Assembly: GCA_963799365.1 (NCBI GenBank)
Contig: CAWCWV010000017.1
Coordinates: 1 to 64,000 of the forward strand
Length of the DNA stretch: 64,000 nt
Direction: 5' to 3'
Source: Marinirhabdus sp963799365
Lineage (GTDB): Bacteria; Bacteroidota; Bacteroidia; Flavobacteriales; Flavobacteriaceae
The notes below the pieces were generated by a model, which was not told the DNA's origin, did not search any database, and saw only the letters and a list, made by a program, of their open reading frames with translations. The translations under genes were made by a program, and so were the position numbers. Positions 42,799 through 51,372 of this stretch are shown piece after piece (position 1 is the stretch's first letter; each line of letters starts with the position of its first letter).

Positions 42799-44118
42799 TT
42801 AAAGTTTTGTCGTTTTATAGTTTTTATATTGATTAATGGTCACTTCTGCTCCAAGATCATTCAATAAATTATACAATCCAAAAAATGTTCTGTTGATGTA
42901 CAAAAAATGCTTTGACCCTCTATTACCATTCATTTTTCGTATCTCGGTATCTTTGGAATACTTATGACTCAACTCGGCCATTTTTCCAAAGAATTTCTTA
43001 TCACTGAAATCAAATGTTTTGTGGTGGAAGGGTTGTGTAAACAAACTGAGCATTTCATGAAATAGGGTCGAAAAAAAAGTAATTTCTTCTTCAGTATCTT
43101 CGGTTTTTAATATCTCTAATTGGTATAATTTTTCTGAAAATACCTCTGGATTATTAATATTTTCTGGAACAGCCAATTCAAAGTAAGGCACATAGAATTC
43201 TTCTGGTACTTTCTTAATACATCCAAAATCTATTGCTATTAATTCGTCTGCTGCGGAAACTAAAAAATTTCCTGGATGCGGATCTGCGTGAACTTGTTTT
43301 AAAACGTGCATTTGGTACATATAAAAATCCCACAATGCCTGTCCCAGTGTATTTGCTTTCTCCCGATTAATATTGTAATTTGTATATTCTGAAAGATGCG
43401 CTCCTTCCATCCAGTCCATCGTTATAATACGTTCATTGGATAAATCTTTGTAATATTTCGGAAATTTAAGATTTGGGATGTGAGCACATGCATCTGTAAT
43501 TTCTATGCTTTGTTTTACTTCTAGTATATAATCTGTTTCTTCCAGAAGCTTACCTTCAACTTCTTTAAAAAATTTATCGCTATCCTTTCCTTTAATATTA
43601 AACATCTTCATCGCCACTGGTTTCACTAAAGCCAGATCACTACTAATGCTTTCTGCAATTCCCGGATATTGAATTTTTACAGCCAACTTTTTACCATCTT
43701 TTTCTGCTTCATGGACTTGTCCAATACTGGCAGCTGCAATTGACGTTGCATTAAAGCTATCGTACAAAGAATCTGGAGTTTCACCGAAATAGCGCGTAAA
43801 AGTCTTACGTACCAAAGGAGCAGACAGTGGCGGTACCGAAAATTGAGCCAATGAAAATTTTTCTACATACGCTTTTGGCATAATGTTCTTTTCCATACTC
43901 AACATTTGAGCAACTTTTAAGGCTGAACCTTTTAGGTTTTTAAGTCCGTCGTAAATATCTGCGGCATTTTCTTCATTAAGCTTATCTTTAGTAGTAGCAC
44001 TATCTACTAATCTTTCGCTATAATATTTAAGGTAGTTCCCTCCTACTTTTACACCCGTTTTAACCAATTGTGTAGCTCGGGAAATTTTACCTGTGGGTAT
44101 GCTGTCTAATGTTTTCAT
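42799..44118 (-). CDS. ABC1/ADCK (UbiB)-type kinase-like protein
   Basis: 439 residues from ATG 44118 (MKTLDSIPTGKI); a Met six codons earlier is possible. UbiB/ADCK signature: LKVAQMLSMEKNIMP (the KxGQ motif reads KVAQ), AAASIGQVHEAE (Ala-rich loop), LAVKIQYPG (invariant Lys), ETDYILE, HADPHPGNFL (catalytic Asp and Asn) and IDFGCIK (metal Asp). Family members are atypical ATPases linked to coenzyme-Q or other isoprenoid lipids. KxGQ to KxAQ is a substitution in the inhibitory motif. Lies 125 bases behind the TetR-family gene on the same strand, so possibly regulated by it. Confidence 0.9.
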   Translation of the reverse strand: MKTLDSIPTGKISRATQLVKTGVKVGGNYLKYYSERLVDSATTKDKLNEENAADIYDGLKNLKGSALKVAQMLSMEKNIMPKAYVEKFSLAQFSVPPLSAPLVRKTFTRYFGETPDSLYDSFNATSIAAASIGQVHEAEKDGKKLAVKIQYPGIAESISSDLALVKPVAMKMFNIKGKDSDKFFKEVEGKLLEETDYILEVKQSIEITDACAHIPNLKFPKYYKDLSNERIITMDWMEGAHLSEYTNYNINREKANTLGQALWDFYMYQMHVLKQVHADPHPGNFLVSAADELIAIDFGCIKKVPEEFYVPYFELAVPENINNPEVFSEKLYQLEILKTEDTEEEITFFSTLFHEMLSLFTQPFHHKTFDFSDKKFFGKMAELSHKYSKDTEIRKMNGNRGSKHFLYINRTFFGLYNLLNDLGAEVTINQYKNYKTTKL

Positions 44119-44261
44119 ATTTCGACTCCGCTTCATATGCGGGTTTCTTAAAAAAGATTAATAAACTGAGTGTAAAAAAATTAATAAGCCTCTAGAAGTG
44201 TGATACCTGAATATTTTTTTTAAGTACGTATACAATAAAACAAAAAAATAAAAACTCTAAT

Positions 44262-44954
44262 TTAGTTTCTGGAAGCTCGCTGATTTGAGCTGAAACGTTC
44301 TTTCCAAAGAAATTTTCCAAAATCTAACACACTTTCCAGCGGAGTAGTTTCAAATACATCAAAAATAGCACGCACAGATTTTTCGATAACAACATCGGTT
44401 TTTTCAAAATTGGCAGAGTTGTCTTCCATCCAGTATTTTAAAATAAACAATGTTTGCAACCAGGCGCCTTCAGAAAACACAGACACAGGTTGTTTTAAGA
44501 TCTTTATTTGTTTTTCGTCATTGGCATCTTCAATGAGTTCTCCTGCAAATTCTTTTACGTGTGCTCGTAAAGATTTTAGCTGGCTTAAATTCTTCATCAT
44601 ATCTTGATGCTGTTTCAAGGCGAAAAGTACGTAACTACGGTTGGCAGTAAGCAATTCAAAAAATGTATAGAAGAAGGTGAGCATTTTCTCTTGGTTGCTG
44701 AACTGCTCGTATGCTTTATTTTTATGAGCTAGCTGCATGGAATGGTCAAAAAAGCTTGTCCATATTTCCTGTTGTAAGCCCTCAAAACTTCCGAAAAAAC
44801 TATAAAATTCAGCTTCGGTCATTTTATGGTCTTTACAGAATTTATAGACACTTTTTGGGGTGCGTTCGTTTTCTAAAACATATTCCATATACGCTGAAAT
44901 AATAATATCCCGGGATATTGTTTTCTTAGTTGTAGCTGTCTTTTTTGCACTCAT
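44262..44954 (-). CDS. TetR-family transcriptional regulator
   Basis: 230 residues. N-terminal helix-turn-helix at about 14-58 (RDIIISAYMEYVLENERTPKSVYKFCKDH then MTEAEFYSFFGSFEGL), with an unusual TetR spacing. A C-terminal helical ligand domain follows (100-220) with FALKQHQDMMKN. Basic tail SNQRASRN. Ligand unknown. A -7 box and a pair of direct repeats lie just upstream, consistent with autoregulation. The ABC1 gene downstream is the obvious further target. Confidence 0.85.
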   Translation of the reverse strand: MSAKKTATTKKTISRDIIISAYMEYVLENERTPKSVYKFCKDHKMTEAEFYSFFGSFEGLQQEIWTSFFDHSMQLAHKNKAYEQFSNQEKMLTFFYTFFELLTANRSYVLFALKQHQDMMKNLSQLKSLRAHVKEFAGELIEDANDEKQIKILKQPVSVFSEGAWLQTLFILKYWMEDNSANFEKTDVVIEKSVRAIFDVFETTPLESVLDFGKFLWKERFSSNQRASRN

Positions 44955-45010
44955 AATATGTTGTATTTAGTATTCAGACTATCAAAAACTTAGCTGTGTT
45001 TGAAGTATGA

Positions 45011-45057
45011 CAAAGATACATAACGTTTAACAGAATAAACATATACTTAAACAGAAT
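45011..45057 (-). promoter_or_regulatory. tetR promoter with possible operator
   Basis: The minus strand has TATCTTTG at 45011-45018, an exact -7 box 57 bases before the tetR ATG. On the plus strand TTTAACAGAAT (45026-45036) and TTAAACAGAAT (45047-45057) are near-identical direct repeats with a 21-base period, two helical turns. They cover the -33 region, so binding there would block the promoter. Confidence 0.4.
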
Positions 45058-45270
45058 GTTGTGTTAAAAATATACTTTACACCCCGTGCAACCCATGTAA
45101 ACTTCTGGGATTAACTTAGAGTGTTGCTGTATGAAACAATTTCTCTAAGGTTAAAAACGCAAGAAAAAGTAAATGCATTTAAAATCCTAGTAAGAGGAAG
45201 TTTCAAACAAGAAGCAGGCTTTTTTGTAATATATTACCTACAAAAAACTTGTATTTCGTCGAATAAATAT

Positions 45271-45320
45271 GCATTTGATCTAAAAAAATAATTTAAGATA
45301 TTTTTAAGAATTAGATTCGC
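45271..45320 (+). promoter_or_regulatory. Shared 5' region of HYR gene 1
   Basis: Fifty bases before the gene match those before the second HYR gene at 51298-51347 nearly throughout (GCATTT.ATCTAAAA.AATAATTTAAGATA, then TTAAGAATTAGATTCGC). Conserved leader or promoter; the exact box is uncertain. The rest of the 394-base gap upstream holds only the tetR signals. Confidence 0.45.
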
Positions 45321-45348
45321 ATCAACTAATAATTTAAAATTTCATTCT

Positions 45349-48300
45349 ATGAAAAAAACTATTTTTTATGTAGGGCTTGTTATGGCCTTACTCGTAGGTA
45401 CGATGAACGTACATGCGCAAACTATTTCTAGCGATTTACGTACTACCAGTTTTAGTGAAAATGCACCGCTAAATGTAAACTTTGTACCACAAACCTATTC
45501 AGGAAGTGGTGCTGTGAGAATTCCACTTGGAAGTACTGCACTACATTACAGGCAAGATGGTTTTGGTATTGATCTCGAACCTATGTTAAACTCTATTGGT
45601 GCTACTGTAACAAATGGTACCGGTAGCGGTGATTTAGATGTACTTATCCCGTCTCAACCTTTTGATTTTTTAATCTTGCAAGTTCATAATGTTGATCTAA
45701 CTGCTTCAGAAGAGACTGCGATTATAAATTATGTAAATGGTGGAGGAAAAGTAATCATGGCTTATTGGAATTTAGTTGCTAATCCAGCCATTGCGACGAC
45801 TTTTGAAGTTTTACCTATATCGAGTTTCTCAACACCTATCCAATTAAATGGCTGGGACTTACTACATCCTATTTTTAATGATCCAAATACATTTACATCT
45901 TTAACAACAGATGCAGATCTACCAAGTATAAATGGACAACGTTTAGAACCACTTGCTGGTGGTATTGCACTTGGTGGCTTTACTCCAACAACAACCACGA
46001 ACGAAGCTGGTATTGTATTAGGAAATGGTGGCAACACATTTTATAATGGATTTACAGGTTTTGATTACGTAGCTCAAGAATATATTGATCTAATTGAAAA
46101 CCAAGCAGAATTTTTGTTCGCATTAGCAAGTAATCCTCCCATCATAAACTGCCCAGGCGATCAAATGGTTAATGCCAGTCCGGGAGCTTGTGAAGCGCCT
46201 TTTGGTTTTGCGACACCAACAGCATTGGATCCTGATGGCGGAACGGTAACAGTAACACAAACTATGGGAGCTCCATCTCCAGGACCTTATCCTGTAGGAG
46301 TGACCATTATAGAGTTTACAGCAACCAATGACGATGCCCCTAACGAAACAACTACTTGCCAGTTTACAATAACGGTAGTAGATAATGAAGCGCCAACCAT
46401 AACGTGTCCGGCAGATATATCACAATCAAACGATGTTGGTGTTTGCGGCGCCAATGTAACGGTTCCAGCACCAACTATTATGGACAACTGTCCTGTGGTG
46501 GCAAACAATCCACCTCCGGTTGCTAACAGTCCTACCACAAATTTCCTAGGTACTGGACAATTGGCAAACACGCCAACGGTTATCGCTGGTACTCAAATGT
46601 CTATTGGAGGCGATGTAACACTAACAGCTACCTTTACTGGAGACTTTAGTTTCCCAGGAGAATCTTTCGACCTTCAAGGTCCTGATGGTTCTTTGGTGCT
46701 AAGTGATAGCTCAAATACTGCAGACTGTCCTGCTGCTCCAAATCAAGCTGTTGTTACAATTCCTGAAGCAACTTGGAATGGTTGGGTAACTACTTTTGGT
46801 CCAGACCTTACATTTACACTTTTAGCTGATCCACAAGTTAATCCTACTTTATGTGCAGGTGGTAACAATTATAGTTTGAGTGCAGAGCAAGGAATGGCTA
46901 CTGGTTCAACATTGAGCAACGATTATAACGGAACTAATGATGCCTCAGATTTCTACCCAGTAGGAACTACAGTGGTAACCTGGACCTATACAGATGCTGC
47001 TGGAAACAGTGCAGATTGTACTATGAACGTTACAGTAACTGATGATGAAGCTCCACAGATACAATGTATTGGTGAGCCAGGTGTGTTCAATATTTTGGAA
47101 GAATTTGAAGGCGCAACTACTCCAGCCGGATGGAGTACTAATGTAGTTTCTGGTAATTTTGATTGGGCATTTGGAAGTGGTGTTATGCCAATTGGTGGTA
47201 ATTTCACAACCAACGCTGCAATTTTTAATGATGATGCTGCAGGATCTGGAGAATTGGATAATACTGTAGAGTTGTTATCTCCAGTGTATGATCTTACAGG
47301 AGCCGATATGGCTACAGTTGGTTTTGACTATGCTGTGCAGGATTTTATTGGAGCAGGACTTTTTACTGTAGAGGTTTTTGATGGTGCCGCTTGGCAATCG
47401 ATCCTTGTGGTAGATGATACTGACCAAGCTCCTACAACTTTTGCGCCTGTTGATGTGCTTGCTTTTGCAAACGCAAACTTCCAAGTTCGTTTTACTTTCG
47501 ATGATGAAAACGATTGGGGATGGGGCGCTGGAGTAGATAATTTCATATTATCTTATAACCTTGCTACTTCTCCACCATTTAATGTAATCTTAGACGCTAA
47601 CGGTATGGCTACTGTAAATGTTGCCGATCTATTAGTAAGTGCAACAGATAACTGTGGTGCTGTAACAGCAACTACCGACGTTACTGGAATTGCTGCATCT
47701 TCTATTACAACTGTATTTGACTCTAACAACGGTCTTGGCGGTGGTAGTGCAGTATACTTTGATGTTACTGTAGGAGCTAACGATATTGAGATCACAGATT
47801 TAGATCTTAATACGGGAGACCCAGGAGCCTTTACGGTAGAGATGTACACCCTAGTAGGAACTTATGTAGGAAACACTGCAAATCCTGCCCCTTGGACATT
47901 ATCTGCTACAGGTGCTGGTACTGCTTCAGGAACTGTAAACGTACCTAGTAATGCGGTACTGGACGCTTCTGTAACATTAACAGCAGGAACTACTTACGGT
48001 GTTGCCCTAGTGATGGATGCTACGCACGGTCATTCGTATTCAGGAACAGGAACAAATCCTGCACCAGGAATGCTTATGTATAGTAATGCAGATGTAACCC
48101 TTAATTTAGGAGCTTCATCTGCTGCGCCATTTGCTGGTACAGCGTTTAGCCCTAGAATCTGGAATGGAAGAATTAACTATTTAGTTGAATCTACTACACC
48201 AGTACCTGTTGAAAGTTTCATGGTAGATTGTGAAGACGTAGGAGAGATGACTGTTGAAGTAACAGTTACTGATACCGCTGGAAACACTTCTATGTGTACT

Positions 48301-49098
48301 GCAACAATAAATGTAATAGACAACATAGATCCTATCTTAGTATGTAAAGACTTCACTCTTGAATTAGGAGCAGATGGTACAGCTATGCTAGACCCTATGG
48401 ACCTTATAGATATGGATCTTACCTTTGAGGCTTGTGGTCTTAGTGTAGATGCAGTAAGTATGGATGACTTTGACTGTGATGATATAGGAACTCCACAAAC
48501 AGTAACACTATTCGTAAGTGACCCAAGTGGAAACCTTGCTTCCTGTACAGCTACCGTAACTGTTGTGGACCTATTGGCTCCAGTAGTTACCTGCCCGGCA
48601 GATATGACTATAGATCCAGGAGCAGGTACCCAATTGTATGAAGTACCAGATTACTTCGCAGATGGACTTGCTACTGCTCTAGACAACTGTACAGATCCAG
48701 TGACGCTATTCACACAGGATCCAGTAGCAGGATCGTTCCTTGGTGATGGTGTGTATACAGTTACCTTGAGCGCAACAGATGAGTATGGCAACATAGGTAC
48801 TTGTACCTTCGAACTTACCATCGAAAGCGTTTTAGGTGTAGACGATAACTCACTAGAGACAGGAATAACACTATATCCTAACCCTGCACAGAACCAAGTG
48901 GTACTGTCTAACGCATCTAACATCCTGCTTAACAAAGCAACTATGTACGATGTAAATGGAAAGTTAGTGAACACTGTAGATCTTACAAATATGAGCACAG
49001 AGAAAACAATTGATATTTCTAAATTGGCTTCTGGAGTTTATATTGTACAGATAGAAAGTGAAAACGCAAGCGTTGTAAAACGTTTGATTAAAGAATAA
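45349..49098 (+). CDS. Giant HYR-repeat T9SS surface protein 1
   Basis: 1249 residues. Signal peptide MKKTIFYVGLVMALLVGTMNVHAQ. Residues 30-260 form a domain with DFLILQVHNVDL and IINYVNGGGKVIMAYW, reminiscent of a class I amidotransferase-like/ThuA fold. Then HYR modules (INCPGDQMVNASPGACE; ITCPADISQSNDVGVC), an inserted beta domain, and a MAM/concanavalin-like domain at about 600-735. From residue 738 the protein is almost identical to the other HYR protein to the end: further HYR units, then the Por sorting domain GITLYPNPAQNQVVL to SENASVVKRLIKE. HYR is an Ig-like fold for adhesion. Paralog of the gene at 51373. Confidence 0.88.
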   Translation: MKKTIFYVGLVMALLVGTMNVHAQTISSDLRTTSFSENAPLNVNFVPQTYSGSGAVRIPLGSTALHYRQDGFGIDLEPMLNSIGATVTNGTGSGDLDVLIPSQPFDFLILQVHNVDLTASEETAIINYVNGGGKVIMAYWNLVANPAIATTFEVLPISSFSTPIQLNGWDLLHPIFNDPNTFTSLTTDADLPSINGQRLEPLAGGIALGGFTPTTTTNEAGIVLGNGGNTFYNGFTGFDYVAQEYIDLIENQAEFLFALASNPPIINCPGDQMVNASPGACEAPFGFATPTALDPDGGTVTVTQTMGAPSPGPYPVGVTIIEFTATNDDAPNETTTCQFTITVVDNEAPTITCPADISQSNDVGVCGANVTVPAPTIMDNCPVVANNPPPVANSPTTNFLGTGQLANTPTVIAGTQMSIGGDVTLTATFTGDFSFPGESFDLQGPDGSLVLSDSSNTADCPAAPNQAVVTIPEATWNGWVTTFGPDLTFTLLADPQVNPTLCAGGNNYSLSAEQGMATGSTLSNDYNGTNDASDFYPVGTTVVTWTYTDAAGNSADCTMNVTVTDDEAPQIQCIGEPGVFNILEEFEGATTPAGWSTNVVSGNFDWAFGSGVMPIGGNFTTNAAIFNDDAAGSGELDNTVELLSPVYDLTGADMATVGFDYAVQDFIGAGLFTVEVFDGAAWQSILVVDDTDQAPTTFAPVDVLAFANANFQVRFTFDDENDWGWGAGVDNFILSYNLATSPPFNVILDANGMATVNVADLLVSATDNCGAVTATTDVTGIAASSITTVFDSNNGLGGGSAVYFDVTVGANDIEITDLDLNTGDPGAFTVEMYTLVGTYVGNTANPAPWTLSATGAGTASGTVNVPSNAVLDASVTLTAGTTYGVALVMDATHGHSYSGTGTNPAPGMLMYSNADVTLNLGASSAAPFAGTAFSPRIWNGRINYLVESTTPVPVESFMVDCEDVGEMTVEVTVTDTAGNTSMCTATINVIDNIDPILVCKDFTLELGADGTAMLDPMDLIDMDLTFEACGLSVDAVSMDDFDCDDIGTPQTVTLFVSDPSGNLASCTATVTVVDLLAPVVTCPADMTIDPGAGTQLYEVPDYFADGLATALDNCTDPVTLFTQDPVAGSFLGDGVYTVTLSATDEYGNIGTCTFELTIESVLGVDDNSLETGITLYPNPAQNQVVLSNASNILLNKATMYDVNGKLVNTVDLTNMSTEKTIDISKLASGVYIVQIESENASVVKRLIKE

Positions 49099-49163
49099 TC
49101 CAAAAGATTATTTAACCAACCAAAAGAAACCCTCTTCCAGAAATGGAAGGGGGTTTCTACTTT
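47561..49163. repeat. 1.6-kb direct repeat, copy 1
   Basis: Matches 53522-55124 with a constant offset of 5961 bases. I could find eight single-base differences by eye in 1603 bases. It covers the C-terminal 511 codons, the stop, the 3' gap and the terminator. Seven of the eight changes are silent. Confidence 0.95.
49126..49159 (+). terminator. Terminator of HYR gene 1
   Basis: GAAACCCTCTTCC (49126-49138) with GGAAGGGGGTTTC (49145-49157), one G-U pair, followed by TACTTTA. Confidence 0.75.
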
Positions 49164-49308
49164 ATAGGTATTGGATAATTCATTATTATAAAAATAATTT
49201 ATTATGTGTGACATCATGTCAGAAACTAATTATTGGTACTCTCTTTGTCAATACAGAATATACAATAAATAATCACGTTGCGTGGCAACGAATAAATAAT
49301 GATAAAAT

Positions 49309-51198
49309 ATGAGTACAGGAACAATTAATGTAGCGGTTGAAAATATTTTTCCGTTAATAAAAAAGTTTTTATATAGTGACCATGAAATTTTCTTGCGTGA
49401 ATTAATAAGCAACGCTACAGATGCGACCCTTAAATTAAAACACCTTACCAACATTGGAGAAGCTAAAGTAGCATATGGCAGCCCGGTGATTGAAGTTAAA
49501 ATAGATAAAGAAAAAAAACAACTTCATATCATTGATCAAGGTATTGGAATGACGAAGGAAGAGGTGGAGAAATACATCAACGAGATTGCTTTTTCTGGCG
49601 CCGAAGAGTTTATTGAAAAATATAAAGATAAGAAGGGTGAAGAAGCTGGAATTATTGGGCATTTTGGACTAGGGTTCTATTCTGCTTTTATGGTAGCCAG
49701 TAAAGTTGAAATTATTACCAAAAGCTATAAAGACGAACCTGCAGCACATTGGACGTGTGATGGCTCTCCAAATTATACACTGGAAGAAGCCAATAAGACA
49801 GAAAGAGGAACAGAAATTATCCTACATATTGCTGATGACGAAACTGGATTTTTAGAAAAAGGGAAAATCACTGAATTGTTGACCAAGTACAACAAATTTA
49901 TGCCTATCCCAATTAAATTTGGTACAAAAACTGAAACGTTACCAAAGCCTGAAGATGCCAAAAAGGAAGATCCCGCTCCTACCAAAGAAGTTGACAATAT
50001 TATAAACAATCCAAATCCGGCGTGGACCAAACAGCCAACCGATTTAAAAGAGGAGGATTACAAAAGTTTTTATCGGGAGTTGTACCCTATGCAGTTTGAG
50101 GAGCCGCTCTTCAACATTCACCTTAATGTAGATTATCCTTTCAATCTTACGGGAATTTTATATTTCCCTAAGATGAAAAATGATATGAATATCCAAAAGG
50201 ATAAAATTCAGCTCTATCAAAATCAGGTGTTTGTAACTGATAATGTTGAAGGAATTGTGCCCGAATTTTTAACAATGCTTCGTGGAGTTATAGATTCGCC
50301 AGATATTCCTTTAAATGTTTCAAGAAGCTATTTACAGGCTGATGGTGCTGTAAAGAAAATTGCCAGTTATATTACCCGTAAAGTAGCAGACAAACTGAAA
50401 TCGCTCTTCAACGATAACCGTGAAGATTTTGAAAAAAAATGGGACGATATCAAAATTGTTATTGAATATGGGATGTTGACCGAAGATAAATTCTTCGAGA
50501 AAGCACAAAAGTTTATGTTGTTCCCAACAGTAGATGGCACGTATTTCACCTTTGATGAGTTAAAAGAGAAATTGGCAGCAGCCCAAACCGATAAAGATGA
50601 AAAACTAGTGTTGCTGTATGCTTCAAATAAAGAAGAACAACACAGTTATATTGAACCTGCCAAAGAAAAGGGTTACGAAGTATTGTTATTGGATTCGCCT
50701 ATAATTTCACATTTAATTCAGAAAATAGAATCTGAAAATCAAAATGTAAGTTTTGCCCGTGTAGACGGTGACCACATTGATAATTTAATCAAAAAGGATG
50801 AAGCGTCTATTTCTAAACTTTCAGAAGAAGAGCAAGAAACTTTAAAAACATTTTTGACTGAAACCATTCCCTCAGAAAAATTTGTAATTCAATTGGAAGC
50901 AATGGATAGCAATGCAAACGCATTTACCATTACCGAACCCGAGTTTATGCGCCGTATGAAAGAGATGCAACAATCTGGCGGCGGTGGTATGTTTGGAATG
51001 GGTGGTTTTCCAGAAACTTATACGCTTATCGTAAATAGCAACAACGATCTGGTAGGTGAAATCTTAAACACCAAAACAGCCAAGAAAAAGGAACGATTAG
51101 TTAATCAAGCCTTGGATCTTGCTAAATTAAGTAAAGGATTACTTAAGGGAGAAGAGATGACAAAGTTTATAAAAAGATCTTACGAAATGATCAAGTAA
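49309..51198 (+). CDS. htpG: Chaperone protein HtpG (Hsp90)
   Basis: 629 residues. GHKL ATPase N-terminal domain: FLRELISNATDAT, IIDQGIGMT, GHFGLGFYSAFMVA, then GTEIILHI; middle domain from about 240; C-terminal dimer domain with a GGGGMFGMGG loop near residue 560. Full bacterial length. ATP-driven chaperone of the cytosol. It lies between two near-identical 1.6-kb direct repeats belonging to surface protein genes, an odd place for a housekeeping chaperone. Confidence 0.97.
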   Translation: MSTGTINVAVENIFPLIKKFLYSDHEIFLRELISNATDATLKLKHLTNIGEAKVAYGSPVIEVKIDKEKKQLHIIDQGIGMTKEEVEKYINEIAFSGAEEFIEKYKDKKGEEAGIIGHFGLGFYSAFMVASKVEIITKSYKDEPAAHWTCDGSPNYTLEEANKTERGTEIILHIADDETGFLEKGKITELLTKYNKFMPIPIKFGTKTETLPKPEDAKKEDPAPTKEVDNIINNPNPAWTKQPTDLKEEDYKSFYRELYPMQFEEPLFNIHLNVDYPFNLTGILYFPKMKNDMNIQKDKIQLYQNQVFVTDNVEGIVPEFLTMLRGVIDSPDIPLNVSRSYLQADGAVKKIASYITRKVADKLKSLFNDNREDFEKKWDDIKIVIEYGMLTEDKFFEKAQKFMLFPTVDGTYFTFDELKEKLAAAQTDKDEKLVLLYASNKEEQHSYIEPAKEKGYEVLLLDSPIISHLIQKIESENQNVSFARVDGDHIDNLIKKDEASISKLSEEEQETLKTFLTETIPSEKFVIQLEAMDSNANAFTITEPEFMRRMKEMQQSGGGGMFGMGGFPETYTLIVNSNNDLVGEILNTKTAKKKERLVNQALDLAKLSKGLLKGEEMTKFIKRSYEMIK

Positions 51199-51218
51199 TT
51201 TATAAAAACTTTTTAATG

Positions 51219-51252
51219 AGCCCGTTTCATATTTTTGAAATGGGCTTTTTTG
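51219..51252 (+). terminator. Terminator of htpG
   Basis: AGCCCGTTTCA (51219-51229) with TGAAATGGGCT (51236-51246), one G-U pair, then TTTTTTGT. Confidence 0.9.
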
Positions 51253-51297
51253 TGTTCTCTTTCTTACAAAGAATAAGTTTTTTATCGGATTTAAAAT

Positions 51298-51347
51298 GCA
51301 TTTCATCTAAAATAATAATTTAAGATACTATTAAGAATTAGATTCGC
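51298..51347 (+). promoter_or_regulatory. Shared 5' region of HYR gene 2
   Basis: Counterpart of the region at 45271-45320. Conservation ends about 25 bases before the ATG. Confidence 0.45.
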
Positions 51348-51372
51348 TATTCTAATTAATTAAATTATTATT

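Noticed and set aside
45762..48998. Several 70-115-residue minus-strand ORFs inside the HYR genes
   Set aside because: Antisense shadows of Thr/Val/Asp-rich coding sequence; duplicated together with the repeat.
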